DNA of 61,995 nt, taken from NCBI GenBank assembly GCA_014904845.1, contig MU119443.1:1-61995 (forward strand), given 5' to 3'. The stretch's first letter is position 1; each line of letters opens with the position of its first letter. Shown here piece by piece: positions 10,405-19,170 of this stretch. The notes beneath the pieces were generated by a model. That model worked only from the letters and a program-made list of their open reading frames with translations, was not told the DNA's origin and ran no database searches. A program made the translations under genes and the position numbers. Origin of the DNA: Acephala macrosclerotiorum (taxonomy: Eukaryota > Ascomycota > Leotiomycetes > Helotiales > Mollisiaceae).

Positions 10405-11970
10405 ATGGCGTCCGAAATGTCGCCCTTCCTGTTTCCAGGTCCAGTATCGACGGCAGACAAGTTGTCAATTGTCCATCTGAAGAGAGACTTGCAAATGCCA
10501 ACAATTCTGAAGGAGCATGACGAAGACGATGAAGGCTACACCGAGGGGAAGGTCGTCAACACCAGATTTGGCTCTTTCCCACACACAACATTGATCGGTC
10601 TACCATGGGGAAGTCAAATTCGAGCTTCGAAAGTCGACACCGGCTCACGAGGTCGCAGAGTCAAGGGACAGGACAAGAAGAGGAAACGAGAGGAGTCGGT
10701 GCAGGAGGGACCCAACAAAGATCCAAAATTGGGCGTCGATAATGCAGAAGTCAGCACGCCCACGACATCGAAAGAAGAACCCGAGGTTGTTGCTGCTTCT
10801 AGTGGCTTCATACATCTGTTACCACCGACGCCAGAGAATTGGACGAGTTCATTACCACATCGAACGCAAGTTGTCTACACACCCGATTACAGCTACATCC
10901 TACACCGAATTCGTGCGAGGCCTGGGACGCAGATAATTGAAGCCGGTGCGGGGAGTGGATCATTCACACATGCATCTGCGAGGGCAGTGTTCAGCGGCTA
11001 TCCAGAAGTCGAGGAGACAAACGGCTCAGCAACGAAGAAAAGGAGGCTCGGGAAGGTCTGGAGCTTCGAATTCCATGAGCAAAGACACGAAAAGTTGCAG
11101 AAGGAGATTCAGGATCATGGATTGGAAGGAATTGTACAGATCACACACAGAGATGTCTGCGAAGGTGGATTTTTAGTGGACGGAGCATCCCCAGGTGCAG
11201 AATCGATATTCTTGGATCTTCCAGCCCCATGGCTTGCTTTACCACATCTTTCGAGATCTCGTCCACCCAAATCCGCCTACGGAAGCAATCCTGCTAGCCC
11301 TGCCGATGACTCGACACCGTTTATTTCTCCACTCAACCCCTCGACTCCAGTACACATATGTACCTTCTCTCCTTGCATCGAGCAAGTCCAACGAACGATC
11401 TCCGCTATGCGAAAACTCGGCTGGGTCGACATCGAAATGGTTGAACTTTCCCAAAAGCGGTTCGAGATCCGCCGCGAACGAATAGGAATTGCTAATGGGA
11501 CAGAGCGAGGTCTCCAATTGATACCAGCCACTGTTGATGAAGCATTGGCGCGCCTGATGGAAGTCGAGGGCACGTTTAAGGCCTTTCACGAGAACGGCGA
11601 GAAATCGGAGTCAAATAAGAAGGATAAGGTCAATCCGAATAACAGGGAGAAGATCATGGAGAGTTTGGTGGAGAGGAAGGTATATAAAGAGGGGCGGTTG
11701 GTGCATAGGACGGAACCAGAGGTGAAGACACATACGAGTTATCTTGTTTTTGCGATATTGCCTATCGAATGGTCGGAGGAGGATGAGAGGAAGGCGAGGG
11801 AGAAGTGGGTGGTAGAGATGAGGGTGGAGGACGAGGTAAAGGTTGAGGAAGGCGGCGAGGTGAAGATGAACAAGAAGGCGAGGAAGAAGGCTGAACGGGA
11901 GACCCGAAAAGCTGCTGCCACTGGCATGAAGCCAGATGGAGTCGATGATGCCATAGAGGTGCAAGCCTAA
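10405..11970 (+). CDS. TRM61: tRNA (adenine-58-N1) methyltransferase catalytic subunit
   Basis: Catalytic subunit of the nuclear Trm6-Trm61 complex that makes m1A58 in tRNAs, including initiator tRNA. Single exon, 521 residues from the ATG at 10405; an upstream in-frame GTG at 10372 lies in the leader. The N-terminal part contains GKVVNTRFGSFPHTTLIGLPWG, typical of the family, then a low-complexity Lys/Glu-rich insertion. HRTQVVYTPDYSYI and the SAM-binding motif EAGAGSGSFTH (residues 179-189) follow. FLDLPAPWLALPHL is the DxPxPW active-site segment, and TFSPCIEQVQRT is also family-typical. The C-terminal part (roughly 490 on) is very basic and acidic, with alternating Lys/Glu clusters. Convergent with the downstream hydrolase-like gene. 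Confidence 0.95.
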   Translation: MASEMSPFLFPGPVSTADKLSIVHLKRDLQMPTILKEHDEDDEGYTEGKVVNTRFGSFPHTTLIGLPWGSQIRASKVDTGSRGRRVKGQDKKRKREESVQEGPNKDPKLGVDNAEVSTPTTSKEEPEVVAASSGFIHLLPPTPENWTSSLPHRTQVVYTPDYSYILHRIRARPGTQIIEAGAGSGSFTHASARAVFSGYPEVEETNGSATKKRRLGKVWSFEFHEQRHEKLQKEIQDHGLEGIVQITHRDVCEGGFLVDGASPGAESIFLDLPAPWLALPHLSRSRPPKSAYGSNPASPADDSTPFISPLNPSTPVHICTFSPCIEQVQRTISAMRKLGWVDIEMVELSQKRFEIRRERIGIANGTERGLQLIPATVDEALARLMEVEGTFKAFHENGEKSESNKKDKVNPNNREKIMESLVERKVYKEGRLVHRTEPEVKTHTSYLVFAILPIEWSEEDERKAREKWVVEMRVEDEVKVEEGGEVKMNKKARKKAERETRKAAATGMKPDGVDDAIEVQA

Positions 11971-12128
11971 GACTCGTAGTGTATCTGCGCCGGAGCTAGA
12001 CATTTAGACACAATGAAAGTGCTCCTGGCGCTAGGAGGATGCCGCTCCTGATGTCTCATCCCAAATCATCCTAACACCATGCAATGCACAATTCCTTCCC
12101 CTTGAGACAAGACGTAACTCTCCCAAGC

Positions 12129-12930
12129 CTATACCTCAATAGCCCCCTCCGGCACTTCAGCCCTACTCCTCAACCTTCTAGCAAAGAACTTCATGACCGG
12201 GAGTGCCTCCTCCCTACTCTTCATCATCGAATCCTCCCTCTTATCCCACTTAACATACTCCACATCCACGAACCTCTCCTTCAACCCCTCAATCGCACTC
12301 TTAGTGACCTGGCTACTCCTACTCCCACCACAAACCAATACCGGCGTCTTACTCTTCCCCTTCCCTCCAACCTTACTGCTCGCCGGTAACCTTCCACCAA
12401 TACTAACCACACCGCCCAATTCTAGCCCAAAATTCGAAGCAAGATGAAGGGCAGCCATGCCGCCTTGTCCGAATCCCAGCAAGAGGATATTGCGGGGTGG
12501 GTATCCACACTTGCCCATCAAAATATCTTTCGCTACCTCAGTCAAGATCTTTTGAGAGGTAGAGAAGCCAGCATCAAGCTCAATATCTCCCCTCGCCTCA
12601 TCAACAAGCACATCATCTCCCCAATGGAAAGCTGGAGTGTCTGAACCTGTGAAGATTGCGGGGATGGGGTTTGGTCCTCTTATCGAAAGGCAGGCAGTTT
12701 CTGGCAAGTTCAAATTTCTGCCTGGTGCGTTGTTAGTATGGAGGCTTGTAAAAGGGTTAAAGGATGGAGGCAGGCTTGCCTAGTTGTGCGAATGAAGCTT
12801 GCGTGTCTCCCAGTCCATGAAGGAGGATAAGAATGTTGATTGGTGAACCCGTTGATGGTGGGATGATGTCGAGGGTTAGGGAGGAGGGGAAGTCAGATTT
12901 TGTGGGGAGGCAGGGTGTTGTCAAGGACAT
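12129..12930 (-). CDS. Phospholipase/carboxylesterase-fold protein lacking the catalytic serine
   Basis: Alpha/beta-hydrolase related to acyl-protein thioesterases. Exons on the minus strand are 12930-12780 and 12721-12129, 247 residues. ILILLHGLGDTQASFAQLG is the first strand and oxyanion loop, and NLNLPETACLSIRGP is diagnostic for the family. The nucleophile elbow, GFSQGG in active enzymes, reads GFGQGG here, and the usual acid- and histidine-bearing loops (HG..D and GHS) are not visible: the corresponding regions read LVCGGSRSSQV and KREDSMMKSREEALP. It may therefore be a non-catalytic relative. The single intron (12722-12779, 58 bp) has a GC donor (CTAG|GCAAGC), a CTAAC branch and a CAG acceptor, and it restores AQLG-RNLNLPE exactly. 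Confidence 0.85.
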
Positions 12931-14709
12931 GGTGAGGGGTTGTGTCTCGCTTAGTGGATAGGGGGGCTGATGAAAGGTTCTGCGCTTTGGTGGGAGGATT
13001 TTGAGGTATCTCGTGACCTTGAAGAGCTTGATGCTTGTCGTAGGGCGGACTCAAGCTTGGGCGTTCGACGATGAGGCAGAGCTGAAGGTGCTCCCAATAA
13101 TTCACCAAGGCCGCGAAGCCTCAAAGTCGTTAGGGGGATCAGCTTCGAGGGCAAGTGGTTTTTGGAGAATCTCGTGACTCGAAATATTCGATGATCTGAC
13201 GTGAATCCGGATTTGGTTAGATAACCTAGTCTCGCAGCTCAAGCTCCCCTTTCTTCTCGCTTGACAAATTGAGACAAGGCTGTCTTGAATTCGTGAAGAT
13301 AGTTTTAGATCGTCTCGATTCCAAGATTTTGATTTTGCTTCACACGTGAAATCTCACATTCTTCAAGCGGCGACGATCAAATAAGCACCGCTAAGCTCTC
13401 AGCCAAGAAATCCCAAGCCGGGAGGCCGCTTTATCCCGGATTCACCAACGTACTAAATGACCCCTCTACCCCACTACATCTCACCGCTCGGACCTAGAAC
13501 TCTCCCACCGCCGACCTGCTCAGCTGTGTTGGGATTCCCTGTGCTCGAGTTTCGTGCCAAGTGCAATATCATGCGATGATTAAGGGATGGCACCTTGAAG
13601 GGCGCATAGAGTGGTGCACAGCCTGGATGAAGTTTAAAGGCGAGAACGGTTGATCCCTAAGGTTTCTGCTGCAAGGGAAGAGCTGCTAAATTGCTTTTCT
13701 TCGGATGCGTCGCTAGCGATATGCAACGACCCCTCCTTCGACTCAGCGCCACTGCAACATTGAAAGAACAAGCTCGAGTCCAACTTCAGATCCAGATTCT
13801 AGAAATTGTTTGCCAGGTTGCAAAAGACAGATTCTTGTTAGAGGGCGGCAAAAATTGATGATGCATTTCGGGATTTACGAGGTCAGGATGAAATCGGGAG
13901 ACGTAGACCCTGACGATCTCCATCCGGGGAGCTGTGGCGGGCATCACTTGATGTCATGATCTGTTTCATGAAACGAACGTTTCAAGCCGTCAGCCTTGAA
14001 GTCTGCTACGTTCGTCCCAGGAATCGCTTCTTCTGCTTGGGGATGCTGATAAAACGACAGCAAAGACGTCTGGGGGAACACAGCAGCTTGTGAGGCATTG
14101 GTTAGTTCAAGGCTAGTATGACGAAACTTAATGCGGACACCTTGCGATACTTACGAGTGATCATATTGCTGCCGAAGCCGGGTTGGATGCACTGCGAAGG
14201 AGGAACGCTCCGGGCATGAATGAGGGCTTGGATATGGCTGGATCTGAGTATGTTTCGATGAGCTTCCAAGCCACGCAAGTTACGCATGGGACGAACGCAG
14301 GGCTCGAGAGGATGGGGACAGCGTGGTGTACTTGTACTAGTACTCCCTACAAGCAGTAACTAGATATAGTAAAACACCGCGATCTCGAACAAGTGATTGG
14401 TCTAGCCACCCACCCCTTGGAGACACGGCCACAATCACCTCAGAATTAACATGTAAAGGGCCCTGTGGGTAGTACTTAGTACTACCAAGTAAAATCCGAG
14501 GCAGCTTAGTGTGATGCAATTGCCGGGTGGAGCCCCCGACTGGTAGGGAGATCGTCCTTTCACTCGTGAATGGTTCTGTGACCGGAGTAGCTGACGATAC
14601 GAAAGTACTTAGTAGATAGATCCACAGCCTCGAGTGACTGAGCTGATGCGGGGCAGATCGACCAATGAATCACAGCTGTCGCAAGGGGTAGGTGCGGGCT
14701 TGAGCAAGG
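12931..14709. other. Long gene-free stretch, presumed upstream region of cipC
   Basis: Nearly 1.8 kb with no convincing coding frame on either strand; short minus-strand frames at 12951-13154, 14102-14287 and 14337-14519 lack domains and good starts. It contains the short palindrome listed separately and several AGTACT-type words near 14330, 14470 and 14602. A non-coding RNA cannot be excluded. Confidence 0.5.
14468..14486. promoter_or_regulatory. 19-bp perfect inverted repeat upstream of cipC
   Basis: GGTAGTACT-T-AGTACTACC, two 9-bp arms around one base, about 360 bp before the cipC ATG. Part of the sequence, AGTACTTAGTA, recurs near 14602, and GTACTAGTAC occurs near 14334. It has the shape of a binding site for a dimeric regulator, but no factor is known to me for it. 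Confidence 0.45.
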
Positions 14710-14716
14710 TATATAA
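14662..14716 (+). promoter_or_regulatory. cipC core promoter: CCAAT, STRE-like and TATA elements
   Basis: A CCAAT box at 14662-14666, an AGGGG stress-response-type element at 14684-14688, and a TATATAA box at 14710-14716 precede the ATG at 14849. Two CCCCT words (14717-14721 and 14728-14732) lie immediately downstream. The pyrimidine-rich 5' leader after the TATA box is typical of strongly expressed fungal genes. Stress inducibility is inferred from these motifs and from the known behaviour of cipC relatives. Confidence 0.6.
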
Positions 14717-14848
14717 CCCCTCCTCGACCCCTCCTTCCTGCCTTTCCACCAACACATCACGACCACAAATCTACATACAACTTCAATCAACTACTATTCA
14801 TACACAACCACTTCAACCCTTTCCAAGCAACTCCCCAAATCAATCAAA

Positions 14849-15521
14849 ATGCCTTTCGGATGGGGTAAGCTTTGCATTTCTGCTTGCGCTCACCCCGCAG
14901 TTCCCGAGCCTACCTGACTTGAGCTCATCACATCTTACGTTGCACATATGCCTGATCAAAAGCTGACCTCCATCTTCCATAGGTGAATCTGAGCGAGCTT
15001 ACCAACAAGCCCAAGACCCTAACCAACAATTCCACAATGTAGGCAAATCCGCATCTCGAACCTGAGCCAAACATAAACTAACGCCGCTGATGAACAGGAA
15101 TCCCACTTCTCCCACGAGGCTCTAGCTGGTGCCGCTTCCTTCGGTGCTTTCAAGATGTTCGAGGACAGACAACGCGCTGAGGGTACGTCTGCATACTCTC
15201 GAAAGCGAATAACAGGTCCTAACATTGGGTTCAGGAAAGCCAGTCTCTCACCAGTTCGCCAAGGAGCTCCTCGTCGGTCTTGCCGGTGCTGAGGTCGACA
15301 AGCTTGCTGAGACCAAGGGCATGGACTTTATCGATCGTGAGAAGGCCAAGCGCCACGCCAAGGAGAACGCTGAGCACATGTACGATGAGCACTACGTCCG
15401 CGGACAAGGTGCTAATCAGTATGATCCGTGAGTTCCTCTTCCTTCAAACCATACTTTAGAAGAGTTCTGACGTCTTTCTAGCAACCAATACGGACCCCCA
15501 CAACAATTCAACAACTACTAA
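14849..15521 (+). CDS. cipC: CipC-like stress/antibiotic-response protein
   Basis: Small cytosolic protein of the CipC (concanamycin-induced protein C) family, Pfam DUF3759; molecular role unknown. Five exons fit exactly: 14849-14864, 14983-15038, 15098-15182, 15235-15427 and 15482-15521, 129 residues. Exon 1 encodes only MPFGW plus one base. Family landmarks are the MPFGWG start, a HxSHEALAGAASFGAFKMFED segment, then GKPVSHQFAKELLVGLAGAEVDKLAETKG and a C-terminal YDEHYV...NQYDP ending. Four introns in a gene this small is notable. The TATA box and stress-type elements upstream fit an inducible, highly expressed gene. Confidence 0.93.
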
Positions 15522-16054
15522 GTAGCCGGATTATGTCGACCTACCTGAAAACGACAGCTAGTAGGGTGTTCTTTGGCATTGATGGTTATGATTTGCGATG
15601 AGCTTATGCATGCCTCGAGGGCTTTCGGTTTCGGAATCGGTGAACTTACAGACAAAAGTCAATAAAAGTGCTTTTGTAACAGAACTGTGTCTTGCCAATT
15701 TCGCCATGTGAATGCGACCGTGATGCCTTCATGCTATTAACTCTGAAGATGTTGTCGTTGCGAAATGTCTCAGAAGAGGTATCTGAATATTTGTCATTCC
15801 ACCGATAAGAAGCCACCATCTTGGCGCTCCATCGTTATCGCCACCAAGCAATCTCCAGGACAACCTCACTCCAACATCACCACTACAAGTCCTGTACTAC
15901 AAACGTACAGTCAATCCTCTTTTGTATTAATCGCTCTCCAAATCTCATTCTCAAGCTCTCAACAACACCACGCCTCGCTCCGCAACGCTCTCCTCTTCCA
16001 GTTCCAATCTCGAACACCACTGTTGACGATCAACACCTCTATCCCACCACAACC
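15522..16054. other. Intergenic / 5' leader of aminopeptidase gene
   Basis: 533 bp between cipC and the aminopeptidase ATG. The last ~200 bp are CT-rich and in frame with the downstream gene, so the open frame extends upstream to 15821, but the composition is that of a fungal 5' leader. Confidence 0.5.
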
Positions 16055-18537
16055 ATGGTACGAAACGGCACCTCTTCCCTCCAGCACAGCGTATCGAACC
16101 TCTCTCTGCGATCCGCCAGAGTCGAAAACGAGAATTCTGCCGCTACACGAGCGAGGATTGCTGAGCTCGAGGCGCAGGTTGCTGCTAGGGACTCTGAGGT
16201 TGCGGAGTTGAAGGCCAAGAAGGATGCCAGTGAGCGATTAAGGAGGATCGAAGCCGCAGCTGCAGACAAAGAACGATTGTCTGCTGCCAAGCAGGCATGG
16301 TCGACACCAGTCTGGGGGCCTCCGCCCCCAGATGCCCATACTGAGTGGTCCAGAACTCAGCGAACTGCGAAGGCCTTGGGACATGCTAGTCCTGCCGATT
16401 GGGAGACATCGACAATGCATTATGCCGGGACAGATGGGTCAAGGCATACACTAGAGATTCCGAAGATTCCTACTCTCGAGCCTCTTCGAAGTCTTAAGCC
16501 TGTTTGGACGCCATCGCCAGTGGCTGCTCATAACGCTGAAGGTCGCATAGGTGGGCAGTCATCTCAACATCGGGGATCTTCAGAACAAATGAAGACCATA
16601 TCACTCCAAGACTCCAAGTATGCAGCACAACATCCTCAATTAGCATATCCTCAATCGTACTGGCCACTGCAGTTGAGACCGCAAAGTTTGTCCAAGCAAG
16701 ATTGGGAAGACGACGAGGACGACTTGGAGGCTCAGAAACTACTCATATCGTATAAGAAAGCAGATGGATTGTCTTCGACGAGACAGCTCCCTACCTTTTC
16801 TACATCCTCTACTCAGTCGATTGCCGGCACAGAATATGGGAATTTGGAATACAAGCGTGCAGACAATTCGAAGCAGTTGCGCAATCTTCCCGTCACTTCT
16901 CCGGATGAGGTCCCCTCAGCTAACGAACGGGCTAAGAGCCTCTTTGAGAAATACAACGAGACCTTGCGAGAACATCACCAGCAGCCCAAGAGAAGCTTGA
17001 TAACGAAGGGCCTGGTCAGTGAAGGAACATTGAAAAGCCCGGAGGCGTATGCCCAACCGTTCTGTGATTTCTTGACCGAGAATCCTACAGTTTTCCATGC
17101 TGTTGAGTATTTCGAGAAGCAGCTTGAGGATGCTGGATTCAAGAAGGTGGGTTCCCAGTATCATGCCTGCCGTTCTCTGCTAACTCCTCTAGCTGTCGGA
17201 GCGAAAGACGTGGACTGATGATCTGGAGGCAGGAGGCAAGTACTTTGTTACGAGAAATGGGAGCTCGTTAATCGCATTCGCTGTTGGGAAAGGATACAAG
17301 AGCGGAAATGGCGTTGCAATGGCAGCAGGTCATGTCGATGCATTGACTGCAAGACTGAAGCCCGTCAGCGCTAAGAAGACCTCTGCAGGCTATGTCCAGC
17401 TCGGTGTTGCTCCATATGCTGGAGCTTTGAACTCTACATGGTGGGATCGCGATCTCGGTATTGGTGGGCGAGTTGTTGTCAGGGACAACGCGAGTGGAAA
17501 GATCAGCACAAAGCTTGTGAAGCTTGCTTGGCCAAGTACGTTTTCCTCCCAATGTCCCACCTCTTACTGACTTTCTAGTCGCGAGAATCCCCAGCCTTGC
17601 ACCCCACTTTGGTGTTGGTATGCTCGGAACGAACAATGCAGAGACAGAAGCAGTTCCCATCATTGGTCTCGACAACTCGAACACTTCATCCGAGGATGAG
17701 GAGTTCAAGAACTTCACTCTCGGTGCTCAGGGTACTTTTGCTGCCACCCAGCCCCCAAAGCTCGTCCGCGCCATCGCTGGCGAGCTCAGCATCACCGATT
17801 ACTCCTCAATCATCAATTGGGAACTCGAGCTTTTCGACACTCAGCCAGCTCAAGTTGGTGGTTTGGAGAAGGAGTTCATCTTTGCCGGCCGTGTGGATGA
17901 CAAGATCTGCTCATGGGTCGCAATTGAAGGCCTCGTCGCCTCTGCTGCTTCTCCCGCCGAGGACGATGGTATTGTGAAGCTTGTTGGAGTCTTCGATGAT
18001 GAGGAGATCGGTTCCCTGCTCCGCCAAGGTGCACGAGGAAACTTCCTCCCAGGCACTGTCGAGCGAATCTCGGAAGCATTCTCAAAATCCGGGTCAAGCG
18101 CGAACATCCTTGCTCAAACATACGCTAACTCCTTCCTCCTCTCCGCCGACGTAACCCATGCCGTGAACCCGAACTTCCTTTCCAAATACCTCGAAGGCCA
18201 CGCACCCCGTCTCAACGTCGGATTGACCGTCGCGGCAGACAGCAACGGCCACATGACCACCGACTCCATATCCACCGCTCTCCTTACTCGCATTGCAGAG
18301 AAATGTGATAGCAAGCTACAGATCTTCCAGATTAGGAATGATAGCAGGAGTGGTGGGACTGTGGGGCCGATGCTCAGTTCTGCGATGGGTGTTAGGGCGA
18401 TTGATGCGGGGATTGCGCAGTTGAGTATGCATAGTGTTAGGGCAACGGTGGGGAATTTGGATCCCGGGTTAGGGGTTAAGATTTTTAAGGGGTTCTTTGA
18501 TCATTTTGAAAGTGTTGATAAGGAGTTTGCTGAGTGA
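16055..18537 (+). CDS. M18 aminopeptidase (Ape1/Lap4-like) with long N-terminal extension
   Basis: Zinc metallo-aminopeptidase of family M18, related to vacuolar aminopeptidase I. Exons are 16055-17146, 17193-17535 and 17579-18537 (46- and 43-bp introns), 797 residues from an ATG in good context (CAACCATGG). The catalytic part starts near residue 310 with a helix including YAQPFCDFLTENPTVFHAVEYF. Metal and catalytic residues are visible: His411 and Asp413 in AAGHVDA, Asp449 in WWDRDLGIGGRV, Glu620/Glu621 in DDEEIGS, Asp669 in SADVTHAVNPNF, and His762 in QLSMHSVRA. Ape1 relatives are usually near 500 residues; here about 300 extra residues precede the enzyme, starting with a predicted coiled coil (roughly 30-75, ARIAELEAQVAARDSEVAEL) and followed by low-complexity sequence. 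The extension could be a propeptide, a cargo-sorting region or a fused gene. Confidence 0.9.
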
Positions 18538-19170
18538 GTGGTGGCCTGGGGCTTCAGGGGGCTGGGAGGAGCGGAATATCATGCTCGGATTGGTGACAGG
18601 AAGGAAGGCGGAAGGCGGGGGACGGGGAACTTTGATGGGGCAACGATGATCGAAGTAGTGCTAGATTTTGTATTATAAAGTTAGAACGCCTTTCAGAGTC
18701 CTTAGATCAGGTTAATGTCCGTATTTTAGAACGAAGATTTCTATCAATACTGTTCCCATCGATGTCCAGAACCATGATGGCCATTTTGTGTCATGACTCA
18801 TGAAACTATCGTCATTATATCAGCATCTATTTTACTGGAATGTCCATACCATAATCCGACCTTTTTCGACGCCATAGCCAACCAAAGCAAAACCTATGCA
18901 ACCACCCATCACCCCATTTTCTTTAGGGGTATATCAGGAGCACCATTAGAGCCAGAACCAGATTATCATTATGCCAAAGCCAAATTCCAGCGCCAACTCC
19001 AAGCGCGCGAAATGCAACCCAGCTATCCTACTCATCAGCCAACTCGGAAGTGTCTATGAACGCCAGAATTTCAACGTCCATCCTTTATAAAACACTTGCT
19101 CTCCTCCGCCTACTCTTCGCAAGTCCTACCTCTCTAACACTTCCGTGTGATTTCAAGCTCATGCACTTAT
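18538..19170. other. Intergenic between convergent genes
   Basis: 633 bp holding the 3' ends of the aminopeptidase and the C2H2 factor. Short plus-strand frames (18793-19059, 19050-19271) show no recognisable domain. Confidence 0.5.

Noticed and set aside
1..13000. Subtelomeric secondary-metabolite gene cluster
   Set aside because: SDR, FAD-monooxygenase relic and esterase are present, but no PKS, NRPS, terpene synthase, P450 or cluster transporter, and housekeeping genes follow immediately.
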